A DNA stretch of 64,000 nucleotides from a bacterium SCSIO 12696 (GCA_024397955.1 CP073744.1:124001-188000), one strand, 5' to 3'; counted from the stretch's first letter, positions 8,545 to 24,725 are shown. Notes: generated by a model from the letters alone, not told the origin. Numbers and translations: made by a program.

Positions 8545-10349
8545 ATCCGGTTGTTGAGCAGGTAACAGCGCGTATTCGCCAACGCAGTCGCCAAGGTAGG
8601 GCGAACTACCTGTCTGCCATGGCTCAGGCGCTACGGGATAACCCACCAAAGAAGCGCCTCTCCTGTGGCAATTTGGCTCACGGTTATGCTGCCTGCAGTG
8701 AGGAAGACAAGCAAACGATTCGCCTGATGAACAGTGCCAACCTGGGTATTGTTACCTCCTACAACGATATGCTGTCAGCTCACCAGCCGTTGTTGGATTA
8801 TCCAGAGCAAATCAAAAAAGTGGCTCGTGAGGTGGGTAGCAGTGCCCAAGTGGCCGGTGGTGTTCCCGCTATGTGTGATGGTGTCACCCAGGGGCAGCCG
8901 GGTATGGAGTTGAGCCTGTTCAGTCGCGACGTGGTCGCTATGGCAACTGCAGTGAGCCTTAGCCACAATCTGTTTGACGGGGTGTTGTGCCTGGGGGTAT
9001 GTGACAAAATTGTCCCCGGCATGATGATTGGTGCGTTGCAGTTCGGCCATCTTCCAACGGCATTTGTACCTGCAGGCCCAATGCCGTCTGGTATTCCCAA
9101 CAAAGAAAAAGCCGCTGTACGCCAGCGTTTTGCCGAAGGCAAAGCCTCTCGCGAAGAATTGTTAGAGGCAGAATCTGCCTCCTACCACAGCCCAGGTACT
9201 TGTACGTTTTACGGCACGGCTAATAGCAATCAAGTGCTGATGGAAATGTTGGGTGTACAGCTGCCAGGCAGCTCTTTTGTGAGCCCGGAAGACCCCATGC
9301 GCAGTGCGCTGACTACTGAGTCGGTGTTTAAAGTGATTGCAGCTGCCGACTCGACCAGTGGTATTAAACCCTTGTGTGAAACCGTCAGTGAAGAGTCTCT
9401 GGTGAATGCAGTAGTGGCCTTGTTGGCTACCGGGGGCTCTACTAACCACACCTTGCATTTGGTGGCTATTGCTGCTGCTGCTGGTATTGATTTGCGCTGG
9501 CAGGACTTTGATGAGCTGTCTCGAGTCGTGCCATTGTTAGCCCGTGTTTACCCCAATGGTGAAGCGGACATTAACGCCTTTCAGCGGGCTGGTGGTATGG
9601 CTTTTCTGGTGCGCGAGCTCCGCGCTGCCGGTTTGCTGAATGAGAACGTGCATTCCCTGATGGGTGATGGCTTGGACAGCTTCGAGCTGGCGCCCCAATT
9701 ATCAGACAATGGCCGTGTTATATGGCACCAGCCAGTGCTTGAGTCCCGTCTGCCGGATGTATTGACAAGTGCTGCTGAACCGTTCGACAAAGAAGGTGGC
9801 TTGCGTGTGCTCAAAGGCAACTTGGGCGAGTCGGTAATCAAGGTTTCTGCGGTAAAACCGGAGCACCGGGTCGTCTCCGCTCCCTGCCGGATTTTTCATG
9901 CTCAGGACGACATTAAAACCGCTTTTGACGCTGGCGAACTGGAGGGCGACTTGGTTGCAGTGGTTCGTTTTCAGGGGCCTAGAGCCAATGGTATGCCTGA
10001 ACTGCACAAGCTGACCCCTTACTTAGGCTTATTGCAGGATCGTGGCCATAAAGTGGCACTGGTTACCGATGGTCGTATGTCTGGCGCGTCGGGCAAAGTG
10101 CCTGCCGCCATCCACCTTTCTCCAGAGGCGGTGGATCAAGGGCCTATCTCATTATTAAAAGATGGCGATGTGATCACTCTGGATGCGGAGCGTGGAATTC
10201 TGGAGGTGGCTTTAAGTGATGCCGATTTAGCGGTTAGAAAGCCTGTTGTTGCCCCAAGGGAAACCCAAAATTTGGGCCGCAACCTGTTTGCCGCTTTTCG
10301 CCGAACAGTGGGGGAGGCCAGTAGTGGTGCCTCGTCCTTAAATAGCTGA
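8541..10349 (+). CDS. edd: Phosphogluconate dehydratase (Entner-Doudoroff)
   Basis: A 602-residue IlvD/Edd-family iron-sulfur dehydratase that converts 6-phosphogluconate to KDPG. Features include [20 protein letters not shown], the cluster cysteine region [11 protein letters not shown], and [15 protein letters not shown]. The C-terminal [22 protein letters not shown] is typical. The gene is third in zwf-pgl-edd-eda, overlapping pgl by four bases and lying 12 bases before eda. KDPG, its product, is the known inducer that releases HexR, so the operon can induce itself. Confidence 0.96.
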   Translation: MNPVVEQVTARIRQRSRQGRANYLSAMAQALRDNPPKKRLSCGNLAHGYAACSEEDKQTIRLMNSANLGIVTSYNDMLSAHQPLLDYPEQIKKVAREVGSSAQVAGGVPAMCDGVTQGQPGMELSLFSRDVVAMATAVSLSHNLFDGVLCLGVCDKIVPGMMIGALQFGHLPTAFVPAGPMPSGIPNKEKAAVRQRFAEGKASREELLEAESASYHSPGTCTFYGTANSNQVLMEMLGVQLPGSSFVSPEDPMRSALTTESVFKVIAAADSTSGIKPLCETVSEESLVNAVVALLATGGSTNHTLHLVAIAAAAGIDLRWQDFDELSRVVPLLARVYPNGEADINAFQRAGGMAFLVRELRAAGLLNENVHSLMGDGLDSFELAPQLSDNGRVIWHQPVLESRLPDVLTSAAEPFDKEGGLRVLKGNLGESVIKVSAVKPEHRVVSAPCRIFHAQDDIKTAFDAGELEGDLVAVVRFQGPRANGMPELHKLTPYLGLLQDRGHKVALVTDGRMSGASGKVPAAIHLSPEAVDQGPISLLKDGDVITLDAERGILEVALSDADLAVRKPVVAPRETQNLGRNLFAAFRRTVGEASSGASSLNS

Positions 10350-10361
10350 GGTCGAATTTTT

Positions 10362-10988
10362 ATGACACTTGTCAGAAAACTATCCGACATTAAGGTGCTG
10401 CCCGTTCTAATTATTGAAGACGAAGGCGTTGCAGTGGATCTCTGTCGAGCCTTATCCAATGGTGGAATTAAAGCGGTAGAGATTACCCTGCGAACGCCCA
10501 GTGCGGCAGCGGCTATCTCCCGGGTTAAGCAGGCACTGCCAGAGTTGGGAGTATCGGCTGGCACAGTAATCAGTCCGGACCATGCCCAGCTTGCTGCTGA
10601 TGCCGGTGCGGATTTTTTAGTGAGCCCGGGTATTACCGAAGTGCTGGTAAAAAAAGCGGATGCTTTAAATATTCCTTTACTGCCTGGGGTCGCTACTGCG
10701 TCAGAGGTCATGCGTGGTACAGAGTTGGATCTGGACTGCTTTAAGCTGTTCCCGGCTGTGGCTGTGGGCGGTATACAGCTGTTGAAGTCTCTGGCTTCAC
10801 CTCTGCCCAATGTCTCTTTTTGCCCCACTGGTGGCCTGAGCAGGGATAACTTTGTCGAGTTTCTTGCCTTGCCAAACGTGGCTTGTGTTGGCGGCTCATG
10901 GATGGCTCCGAGAAACGCTGTCGCAGAAATGGACTGGCAGAGCATAGAGCGGGAGGCCAGGGATACGCTACTGCAGATATCTCAGTAG
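10362..10988 (+). CDS. eda: KDPG / 4-hydroxy-2-oxoglutarate aldolase
   Basis: A 208-residue class I aldolase that cleaves KDPG to pyruvate and glyceraldehyde-3-P, completing the Entner-Doudoroff route. Glu40 in VEITLRT and the Schiff-base lysine Lys128 in DCFKLFPA are present. So are the phosphate-binding motif PTGGLSRDN and the GGSWMAP ending. It is the last gene of the HexR-linked operon. Its glyceraldehyde-3-P product feeds the Gap enzyme encoded on the other side of hexR. Confidence 0.96.
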   Translation: MTLVRKLSDIKVLPVLIIEDEGVAVDLCRALSNGGIKAVEITLRTPSAAAAISRVKQALPELGVSAGTVISPDHAQLAADAGADFLVSPGITEVLVKKADALNIPLLPGVATASEVMRGTELDLDCFKLFPAVAVGGIQLLKSLASPLPNVSFCPTGGLSRDNFVEFLALPNVACVGGSWMAPRNAVAEMDWQSIEREARDTLLQISQ

Positions 10989-11466
10989 CCAGTGTATTTG
11001 ATCTGCTTTGCTTCAACCTTTGATTTCTAGCCAACAAAACTCTGATGCTGTGCTGCTAAAGAGTTCTTTCAAATTGCCAGGATCTTGCGCTATTGCGGCA
11101 GTATTGGCTTCAGTGTCGCCTTTATCTTAGTTGGTATCTGCAGCTGGCGACTTGCTTCGTAGTGACGAATATGCGGTCTTCCTGTAATATTCGGTTTTGT
11201 ATTTATAAAAATTGATTTTATATTTAATATGCTGGTTTTGGCTTAGACGTTAATTAGCGCTCAATTTTGCACGCTAACTTCACGCAAAGCCTGCGTTATC
11301 AGATGGTCGATTTTTAAGTCATTACCTTTTTCAGGGCTTTGGATCTGACCACAGGGCTGCGACTTGGGGGAAATATGTCACTAGGTTTATACGTTTTAAA
11401 TACTGTGATCTTTGAGGGTTTTCTACCCAGCCATGCGTCAAGAGTCATTTGGGGGCAAAAGTAAAT
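10989..11466. other. Long non-coding gap before gltB
   Basis: About 480 bases without a plausible gene between eda and gltB. It contains an AT-rich part (about 11190-11235) that could hold the gltB promoter, and a short inverted repeat TTAGCG...CGCTAA near 11255-11278. I see no convincing terminator after eda, no clear sigma-54 element and no known riboswitch. A long leader or a small RNA cannot be excluded. Confidence 0.4.
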
Positions 11467-17452
<5,986 letters not shown>

Positions 17453-18901
17453 TCAGCCAGAGCGGCTTGCCTCCAGTTGCAGGCGTATCTCATGAGCTTT
17501 TTGCTCGGTGATTGGATAGCGGCTAACTGCCCAGATCGCCAGTAGTGAGGCGAACATGGGAATCAGTACATCGAACAACCGCATCAGGAAGATAGTTTGT
17601 TCACTTTGATTACCCTCAAGAGCCACGTCAAAGCCGGTGGCATTGAGTAAAAAGCCGCCGATAGCGATGGCCGCAGCCATGCCCAGCTTCACCACCCACC
17701 AGTAAATGGAACCAAACATGCCTTCCCGGCGTTGTTTGGTTTCCAGTTCATCCATGTCGCAGACATCGGCGATCATGGAACCCATTAACGTGAATAACCC
17801 GCCGAGACCAAATGCCATCAGTGGTGTTGGCAGCAGTAACAGCCATGGTGTGGCGGGTGAATAACACAGCCACTTCAGACCATAGCCGACCACAGAAATG
17901 CCGATAGCCACATAGAAGGTATTGCGTTTGCCGATTCTGGAAGACATCCAGCTGACAATAAAAATAACGCAAAATGTAGAGATTGCCGACAGCGTACCAG
18001 CCCAACCTGCATACTGTGCTCCCAGTTCTTGGTCGCCACCAAAAACGTAATAAATGATCACATAAAACTGGAAGGATGAAACCAGCATAAAACCATTAAA
18101 AACCAGGAAGGTAGCAGCGCACAGATAGAGAAACGGTTTAAATTTTATGGTGGCGACAAAGCCTGTAAAAAATCCTTTTATGCCTGTTGGAAACTCTTCA
18201 AATTGACTTTTGTTGTTACTGCCGATTTCTGTGCGTTGTGGCGGCGGACGTTTTCTGTGGACTTCTTTCAAAAAAATTGCCGGCAACACGCCAACAAAAA
18301 TGGTGAAAGCCGCGATAATAATGGCTAGCCAGCCGGCCCCGTTGACCATGCCGCCAAACCACTCCAGCTGCATAAAAAATAGGAACCAGGGGGCAATTAA
18401 ATAAGCCATTTGCCCCATAAAGTTTTGCACCGCCATCAACCGGGTTCGTTCGTGATAGTCCGGTGTTAACTCGTAGCCAAGGGCTACCCAGGGCGTAGCG
18501 AAAACCGTATAGGCCAGGTAGAAGATGAAAGATCCAGTGAGGAAAAACCAGAAATAGTAAGACTCATTTTTCCCTTCAGGTAGCTGCCACAAAAGGGCGA
18601 AAATAATACCGGCAGCAATGGCACCCCAAAATATATAAGGCCGCCTGCGTCCCCACTTTGATTTTGTATTGTCTGAGATGTAACCCATGAGTGGGTCGGT
18701 GATCGCATCGGTAAGTCGCGGCAGGGCACCCAAAAGACCCACCAATGCCGGGTTCATACCCAATCCTAAATTCAGCACAATAGTCATTCCACCAATGGCG
18801 GCAGCCAACAGGTTATTTACAAACGCCCCAGCACCATATACCAGCTTTTTAACAAGCGGTATGCGATCCTCAGGGGCAGTTTCGTAGTGTTGGTCAGTCA
18901 T
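17453..18901 (-). CDS. GPH-family sugar:cation symporter (MelB-like)
   Basis: A 482-residue inner-membrane transporter with about 12 hydrophobic segments. It has the GPH signature near residues 62-90: a D-x3-D-P-x2-G-x-I-S-D pattern, then KWGRRRPYI. Proteins of this family move glycosides, pentosides or short oligosaccharides with Na+ or H+. It is divergent from three glycosidase genes, which suggests uptake of the glucosides or short glucans they act on. Substrate cannot be told from sequence. A central cytoplasmic loop is rich in Lys, Arg and Pro. No clear SD precedes the ATG. Confidence 0.85.
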   Translation of the reverse strand: MTDQHYETAPEDRIPLVKKLVYGAGAFVNNLLAAAIGGMTIVLNLGLGMNPALVGLLGALPRLTDAITDPLMGYISDNTKSKWGRRRPYIFWGAIAAGIIFALLWQLPEGKNESYYFWFFLTGSFIFYLAYTVFATPWVALGYELTPDYHERTRLMAVQNFMGQMAYLIAPWFLFFMQLEWFGGMVNGAGWLAIIIAAFTIFVGVLPAIFLKEVHRKRPPPQRTEIGSNNKSQFEEFPTGIKGFFTGFVATIKFKPFLYLCAATFLVFNGFMLVSSFQFYVIIYYVFGGDQELGAQYAGWAGTLSAISTFCVIFIVSWMSSRIGKRNTFYVAIGISVVGYGLKWLCYSPATPWLLLLPTPLMAFGLGGLFTLMGSMIADVCDMDELETKQRREGMFGSIYWWVVKLGMAAAIAIGGFLLNATGFDVALEGNQSEQTIFLMRLFDVLIPMFASLLAIWAVSRYPITEQKAHEIRLQLEASRSG

Positions 18902-19213
18902 CGTTTTTAGGGAATATTTTTGTGACTTTGCATCAAGCCTATCCGGGATGATGCTGCAAAAATATGTTAATGCGTTGAATGGAGCTTGCGATGGGACAAG
19001 CTGGCCTTGGTGAGGCTGTATGTCAGGCAGTTCGTAGGTTACAGTCGATACAGATTTTTCTGTTCGATAAAGCTGTGCCGCTTATTTGTCCAAGTTATCT
19101 CAACCGTGATCCACCCCGTCCCATTTGAATTGTCTACATTGTCTCAAGTGCGTAGTTTTACACTGAGTTCGACTGTCTAATAACTACCGATTATAAAAGA
19201 GAAGAAGTGGCGT
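18902..19213. other. Divergent promoter region of the glucan locus
   Basis: Some 312 bases between the symporter and the first GH3 gene, without a plausible gene. It should hold promoters for both directions. The one structured element seen is an interrupted inverted repeat, GCATCA (18930-18935) with TGATGC (18949-18954), flanked by TTTGCA-like and TGCAAA-like arms. It is 13 bases apart and might be an operator, but no known regulator motif is matched with confidence. Confidence 0.35.
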
Positions 19214-21454
19214 ATGTTTGATTGCAACCCGTTGGAAGATCAATATAGCCAAGGAGGCGATATTCCACAAACCGTCGAAAGTAAAGTCTGTGATCTGATT
19301 CAGGGTATGAGCCTGGATGAAAAAATTGGCCAAATGAGTCAGTTACAAGCTGGTTGTGGTCACATTCCCGACTATCTATCTAATGCAATTCGTGAAGGCC
19401 AGGTTGGTTCGGTGCTCAACGAAGTCGATGTGAATGTAGTTAATGAGTTGCAGCGCATCAGTGTTGAAGAAACCCGCTTGGGTATTCCCTTGTTGATTGG
19501 CCGCGATGTTATACACGGCTACAAAACTATTTTCCCTATACCTTTAGGCTTGGCGGCGAGCTGGGACCCTGACGAGATTAAGCAGGCCTGCCATATCAGT
19601 GCCTTGGAAGCAGCCTCCAACGATGTTAATTGGACATTTGCCCCCATGATTGATATCAGTCGTGACCCTCGCTGGGGGAGAATTGCCGAATCTTTAGGAG
19701 AAGACCCTTATCTTTGCGCCGAGTTAGGCGCCGCGATGGTAGAGGGATTCCAAGGTAAAAATCTCGATGAGAACGGTGCCATTGCTGCCTGCGCAAAACA
19801 CTTTGCCGCTTATGGTGCTGCAGAAGCCGGGAAGGACTACAACACAGCTAATGTTCCAGAAAACGAGCTGCGCAATGTGTATTTGCAGCCCTTTAAAAAA
19901 CTGGCTGACACAGGTGTTGCTACGTTTATGACCGCATTCTGCGATTTGAACGGAGTTCCGGCGACAGGAAACAGCTGGCTGCTGGATGAGGTTCTGCGCA
20001 AGGAATGGGGGTACCAGGGGCTAGTGGTTAGCGATTGGGACTCAGTGATAGAGCTCAGTGTTCACGGCTTTACCCATGACGACAGAGAATCTGCTTACGA
20101 GGCGGCTAATGCAGGTGTCGATATGGAAATGGCCAGTTCAGCATACCGCCATCACCTCAAACAGCTTGTGGACGAAGGTAGGATTAATATTGAGCAGATC
20201 GACACTATGGTTGCTCGAATATTGACCCTCAAGTTCAAGCTCGGGCTGTTCGAAAATCCTTATACGTCAACTTCTGACTACCCGCCATTACTGAATTTGG
20301 AAAACCTGCAGAAAGCCAAAGCTGCTGCTGTAAAGAGCTGTGTATTACTCAAAAATCAACATCAGGTTTTACCTTTGTCTGCCTCTGTTTTGGAGTCTGT
20401 TGCGCTGATTGGCCCGTTGGCTGATGACGGCTATGAGCAACTGGGCACCTGGGTATTTGATGGTGAAGCGCAACACAGTATTACCTGTAAACAAGCCATG
20501 GAAGAACTGCTTTCCGGGGAAGTGACAGTTAACTACTGCAAAGCCATGGAAACCACTCGCTCAGATGGCCAGCAAGGCTTTTCTGATGCACTTGAAGTGG
20601 CTGCCGGGTCTGACGCGGTAATAGCCGTTGTGGGCGAAGAATCTTTTATGTCAGGGGAAGCCCATTCCCGGGCAGATATCAGCCTTCCAGGAAGGCAGGA
20701 AGAACTGATAAGAGCGCTGGGGGAATTGGGTAAACCATTAATAGTGGTAGTGATAGCAGGGCGTCCGCTGACACTGGGTAGTGTTGTAGACAGTGCGGAC
20801 GCTATTCTGTACGCCTGGCACCCGGGAACGATGGGTGGGCCAGCTATTGCGGATCTTCTGTTTGGTAAGCAGGTGCCGTCGGCAAAGCTGCCGGTGAGTT
20901 TCCCCAGGTCAGTTGGTCAAATCCCCATGTACTACTCCCACAAAAGAACTGGAAGGCCGACTTCTGAGGAAAGTTGCTTGTCGATGGCAGATATTCCGAG
21001 TCGACCCGGCCAGACTTCTTTGGGGATGACCTCTTTCCATCTCGATGTTGACTATCGACCGCAGTTTCCATTTGGTTTCGGGTTGTCCTACAGCCACTTC
21101 GAGTATGCAGATATAGGTGTTTCTGAGAATAGAGTTTCTTTGGAATGTGATGTGGAAATCACAGCTCGGGTGACTAACGCAGGCCAATACGTTGCTGAAG
21201 AAGTTGTGCAGTTGTATGTGCGTGATCTTGTGGGTAGCGTCACGCGACCAGTCAAAGAGTTAAAGGGCTTTCAGCGGGTTCAACTCTCTCCAGGAGAGAG
21301 CAAGGTTGTAGTTTTTAAACTGAATACAAGCGATTTGGCCTTTTACGGAAGAGACATGACATTGAAAACCGAGCCAGGGGCTTTTCATGCCTGGGTTGGT
21401 GGTGATTCAAATGCGCACCTTCAGACTGAGTTTGAGATTTACGATGATCAATGA
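19214..21454 (+). CDS. Beta-glucosidase, glycoside hydrolase family 3 (BglX-like)
   Basis: A 746-residue GH3 enzyme with the full domain order: a TIM-barrel domain (about 40-350) with nucleophile Asp274 in VVSDWDS, an alpha/beta sandwich domain with KSCVLLKN, and a C-terminal fibronectin type III-like domain (about 640-740). Such enzymes release terminal glucose from beta-glucans or oligosaccharides. No signal peptide is visible, so it is probably cytoplasmic and acts on imported oligosaccharides. It overlaps the next frame by four bases (ATGA). The laminarin-type role is inferred from context. Confidence 0.9.
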   Translation: MFDCNPLEDQYSQGGDIPQTVESKVCDLIQGMSLDEKIGQMSQLQAGCGHIPDYLSNAIREGQVGSVLNEVDVNVVNELQRISVEETRLGIPLLIGRDVIHGYKTIFPIPLGLAASWDPDEIKQACHISALEAASNDVNWTFAPMIDISRDPRWGRIAESLGEDPYLCAELGAAMVEGFQGKNLDENGAIAACAKHFAAYGAAEAGKDYNTANVPENELRNVYLQPFKKLADTGVATFMTAFCDLNGVPATGNSWLLDEVLRKEWGYQGLVVSDWDSVIELSVHGFTHDDRESAYEAANAGVDMEMASSAYRHHLKQLVDEGRINIEQIDTMVARILTLKFKLGLFENPYTSTSDYPPLLNLENLQKAKAAAVKSCVLLKNQHQVLPLSASVLESVALIGPLADDGYEQLGTWVFDGEAQHSITCKQAMEELLSGEVTVNYCKAMETTRSDGQQGFSDALEVAAGSDAVIAVVGEESFMSGEAHSRADISLPGRQEELIRALGELGKPLIVVVIAGRPLTLGSVVDSADAILYAWHPGTMGGPAIADLLFGKQVPSAKLPVSFPRSVGQIPMYYSHKRTGRPTSEESCLSMADIPSRPGQTSLGMTSFHLDVDYRPQFPFGFGLSYSHFEYADIGVSENRVSLECDVEITARVTNAGQYVAEEVVQLYVRDLVGSVTRPVKELKGFQRVQLSPGESKVVVFKLNTSDLAFYGRDMTLKTEPGAFHAWVGGDSNAHLQTEFEIYDDQ

Positions 21455-21465
21455 GAGAGGTGGTT

Positions 21466-22782
21466 ATGATCTATTGGGCTAAAAACCTCACCAAAACCCT
21501 ATGTGCTTTTGCAATTTTTGGGCTATTACTTGTAGAGACTTCTGTAGCATCCACTGCTGTAAAAGTCGAAATCGTGGAAAGTAATGGTAAGTACCAATTG
21601 CTGCGCGATGGAAAACCCTACTACGTTAAAGGCGCGGGCATTGATGATGGAGATATCGATACATTTGCCAAAAATGGGGGCAATTCGTTTCGCACCTGGT
21701 CAGTAGTGGATGGCAGTGGTAGAACAGCGCAACAGCTGCTGGATAAAGCCCAGAGTTTGGGTTTGACGGTATCGTTAAATTTACCTCTGGGAGCCGAGCA
21801 CTGGGGGTTTGACTACAACGATGAAAAGGCGGTAGCAAAGCAATTTGATCAGGCCAGGGAATCGGTACTGAAATACAAGGATCACCCGGCGTTGCTGACG
21901 TGGATTATTGGTAACGAGCTGAATTACGATTTCGAAAACCCCAAGGTGTACGATGCTGTCAATGATATTGCCGAAATGATCAAAGAGCTGGATCCGAACC
22001 ATCCGACAACCACAACGTTGGCAGGTTTTGATAAACGAGCTATTAAAGTCATTGAGGAGAGAGCACCAGCGGTAGATTTCCTCAGCTTTCAAATGTACGG
22101 ATCGCTGGTGGTATTGCCGAAATTTCTTAAAGAGATTAATTACAAAAAGCCATTCTTTGTTACGGAGTGGGGTGCTGTTGGTCACTGGGAGGTGGGCAAG
22201 ACTCTGTGGAAAGCACCGATAGAATTTACCAGTAGCGAGAAGGCCGACAATTACTTAAAGGGCTATCAAAAAACCTTAAACTCAGTCTCCGACCAGCTGA
22301 TTGGGGATTACGTTTTTCTTTGGGGGCAAAAGCAGGAACGAACGCCCACCTGGTACAGTATGTTTTTAAAGTCTGGTGAAAGTACCGAGACCGTCGATGT
22401 TATGCACTATCTGTGGAATGGCAAATGGCCTGAAAACAGGGCTCCGGTGGTTAAAACATTACTACTCAGGGGGCGTAATGCACACAGTAATATTGCGCTT
22501 TTACCAGATAAAGAGGTAAAGGCACGCTTTATTGTAAAAGACCCAGATAAAGACAAATTGCGTTATGAATGGGTGTTAATGTTTGAAAGTACAGCCACAG
22601 AGGCCGGTGGTGCCAAAGAAGTTATTCCGCCGGTTATTACCGGGTTAATAAAAAATAATGGCAAATCGAAAATTACGTTGACTGCACCGGGCAGGGTGGG
22701 TGCTTACCGGCTTTTTGCTTATGCTTATGATGATAACGGCCATGTCGCCCATGCGAACATTCCGTTTTATGTGACCAAGTGA
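21466..22782 (+). CDS. Exported clan GH-A glycoside hydrolase, probable beta-glucan-acting enzyme
   Basis: A 438-residue protein with a signal peptide (hydrophobic stretch about residues 11-27). It has a TIM-barrel layout with the two clan GH-A carboxylates: NE at 150-151 (GNELNYD, candidate acid/base) and Glu234 in FVTEWGA (candidate nucleophile). A beta-rich C-terminal domain (about 325-435) ends in a VGAYRLFAYAYDDNGHVA stretch resembling an Ig-like or PKD module. I chose the ATG at 21466 over 21451 because gagagagg lies five bases upstream and gives a cleaner signal peptide. The exact GH family is not clear: GH2-like, GH5-like or GH158-like are options. Likely periplasmic. Confidence 0.72.
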   Translation: MIYWAKNLTKTLCAFAIFGLLLVETSVASTAVKVEIVESNGKYQLLRDGKPYYVKGAGIDDGDIDTFAKNGGNSFRTWSVVDGSGRTAQQLLDKAQSLGLTVSLNLPLGAEHWGFDYNDEKAVAKQFDQARESVLKYKDHPALLTWIIGNELNYDFENPKVYDAVNDIAEMIKELDPNHPTTTTLAGFDKRAIKVIEERAPAVDFLSFQMYGSLVVLPKFLKEINYKKPFFVTEWGAVGHWEVGKTLWKAPIEFTSSEKADNYLKGYQKTLNSVSDQLIGDYVFLWGQKQERTPTWYSMFLKSGESTETVDVMHYLWNGKWPENRAPVVKTLLLRGRNAHSNIALLPDKEVKARFIVKDPDKDKLRYEWVLMFESTATEAGGAKEVIPPVITGLIKNNGKSKITLTAPGRVGAYRLFAYAYDDNGHVAHANIPFYVTK

Positions 22783-22799
22783 TTAGCCGCGCACGATGA

Positions 22800-24620
22800 A
22801 TGGATAGAAAGACTATGAAAAGTTCACTGACAAGCAAGGATGTGAAGCACAAAGTCGAATCTCTGCTGTCGCGAATGAGCATTGATCAAAAAATTGGTCA
22901 AATGACGCAGACAGAGAGAATGTCTTGTACGCCCGAAGATGTGAAAAATTTTCATCTGGGGTCTGTGCTTAGTGGCGGTGGATCATGTCCAGGAGACAAC
23001 CGGCCCAACGATTGGGTAGAAATGAATGATGCTTACTGGACAGCCTCTATGGAGGAAAGTGATCAACATCTAGCGATTCCAATTATCTACGGCATTGACG
23101 CTATTCACGGTAATAACAATGTTCTGGGCGCGACTATATTTCCCCATAATATCGGTCTTGGTGCTGCGGATGATCCGGAGTTGTTGCATCGCATCGCCAA
23201 GGCGACTGCCCGCGAGATTTTAGCAACTGGCGTTGAATGGACGTTTGCACCGACATTGGCCGTGGCCCGTAATAATCGTTGGGGGCGAACCTACGAAAGC
23301 TATTCTGATCGCAATGTCATTACCAGTACCTACGCAGAACAGTTTGTTCGTGGCTTGCAGTCCAGTGATGATGAAGATGGCGTTGTGGCCTGTGTTAAGC
23401 ACTGGGTAGGGGATGGGGGAACAACGAACGGAATTGATCAGGGTGAAACAACCCTGAGCTTTGATGAGTTAAAACGAACTCATATCACACCTTATTACCC
23501 GGCAATTGATGCTGGTGTTATGACTATTATGGTGTCTTTTAACAGTTGGAATGGTGATAAGTGCCATGGCCACAAATATCTTATTTCGGATTTGTTGAAA
23601 AAAGAAATGAGATTTGATGGTTTTGTCATTTCCGATTGGGATGGCATAGATTACTTATCAGAAGATTATTTTGAAGCCGTTGGCAAAGGTGTTAACGCCG
23701 GCATTGATATGTTTATGGTGTCTGAAGAATGGCGCCCATTTATCAGCCATTTGAAAACCCATGTGCGCAACGGCAGTGTGCCTCTGAGCCGGATTGATGA
23801 CGCAGTACGGCGCATTCTCACGGTCAAGTATGCTTCAGGCCTTTTTGAGGTGCCTTGTCCTTCTCAGCGGCGTTGGTCTAACCACAGTTCATTTGGTAGT
23901 CATGAGCACCGCGAAATCGCTAGAGAGGCGGTGCGTAAATCGCTGGTCTTATTGAAGAATGATAATGGCTGTTTGCCTTTGGATAAACAGGCGCGCATCT
24001 TGGTTGCTGGGAAGAATGCTCACAACCGAGGTCACCAATGCGGCGGCTTCACTGTTGATTGGCAAGGTGTTCTCAACAATAAGAAAATCGAAGGTGGGAC
24101 TTCCATATGGGAAGGCATTCAACAGCAAACATCCCAAGCAGTACTGGATGAAAGTGGTCTGAGTGCAGACCCTGAAAAACACGATGTTGCTATCGTTGTT
24201 ATTGGGGAGTTGCCCTATGCCGAAGGTATGGGAGATATTCGTGACGGCAATGACTCAATTATCGAAGCGGGTTCGCAAATTCGTGGTCTGATGAAAGTTC
24301 TTGAGCCCTACGGTCACACCACAGAGCTCGCAGAACTGCATCCGGAAGATCTGCGTACGATCAAGCACATTGCTGACCAGGGCATTCCTGTTGTTACGGT
24401 GCTGATATCCGGAAGGCCCTTGGTTGTTAATAAAGAGCTTGCTGACTCAGAGAGCTTTATTGCTGCTTGGTTGCCCGGATCAGAGGGGCAGGGGGTGGCT
24501 GATGTCTTGTTCGGAGATTACGGCTTTCAGGGTAAACTTTCGTTTTCCTGGCCAAAAAATACAGAGGTAAACAGTTGTAATGATGAACCACTGTTTCCTT
24601 ATGGGTATGGTCTCAATTAA
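22800..24620 (+). CDS. Exo-beta-glucanase / beta-glucosidase, family GH3 (plant ExoI-like)
   Basis: A 606-residue two-domain GH3 enzyme without a fibronectin domain, similar in layout to barley exoglucanase ExoI and bacterial ExoP. The candidate nucleophile is Asp279 in VISDWDG. The candidate acid/base is Glu475 in ELPYAEGMGD, at the place used in ExoI. It probably removes glucose from beta-1,3 or beta-1,4 glucan ends. No convincing signal peptide is seen, unlike many ExoP relatives. The start is uncertain: ATG at 22800 or 22815, both with weak SD. A rho-independent terminator follows at 24652. Confidence 0.88.
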   Translation: MDRKTMKSSLTSKDVKHKVESLLSRMSIDQKIGQMTQTERMSCTPEDVKNFHLGSVLSGGGSCPGDNRPNDWVEMNDAYWTASMEESDQHLAIPIIYGIDAIHGNNNVLGATIFPHNIGLGAADDPELLHRIAKATAREILATGVEWTFAPTLAVARNNRWGRTYESYSDRNVITSTYAEQFVRGLQSSDDEDGVVACVKHWVGDGGTTNGIDQGETTLSFDELKRTHITPYYPAIDAGVMTIMVSFNSWNGDKCHGHKYLISDLLKKEMRFDGFVISDWDGIDYLSEDYFEAVGKGVNAGIDMFMVSEEWRPFISHLKTHVRNGSVPLSRIDDAVRRILTVKYASGLFEVPCPSQRRWSNHSSFGSHEHREIAREAVRKSLVLLKNDNGCLPLDKQARILVAGKNAHNRGHQCGGFTVDWQGVLNNKKIEGGTSIWEGIQQQTSQAVLDESGLSADPEKHDVAIVVIGELPYAEGMGDIRDGNDSIIEAGSQIRGLMKVLEPYGHTTELAELHPEDLRTIKHIADQGIPVVTVLISGRPLVVNKELADSESFIAAWLPGSEGQGVADVLFGDYGFQGKLSFSWPKNTEVNSCNDEPLFPYGYGLN

Positions 24621-24651
24621 TTGTTCAGTCTTGCCCACCTCTGAATTCTAC

Positions 24652-24675
24652 TCCTGCGAAAGCGGGATTTTTTTT
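24652..24675 (+). terminator. Rho-independent terminator after the GH3 operon
   Basis: A short stem TCCTGC / GCGGGA with a GAAA tetraloop is followed by eight T residues. It ends the plus-strand GH3, GH-A, GH3 operon. The hairpin resembles the common proteobacterial CCCGCGAAAGCGGG repeat. Confidence 0.8.
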
Positions 24676-24725
24676 GCGTTGTTTTTTCTTTAATAGCGAT
24701 TTAATTCGAGTGTAACAGTGGCTGT

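Noticed and set aside
10136..10945. A 269-codon open frame on the minus strand across edd and eda
   Set aside because: It is antisense to two well-conserved enzymes and spans their junction; no domain is visible.
11449..11466. TTG start for gltB at 11449
   Set aside because: It is preceded by no good SD, and the ATG at 11467 places the glutaminase Cys at the expected short distance from the start.
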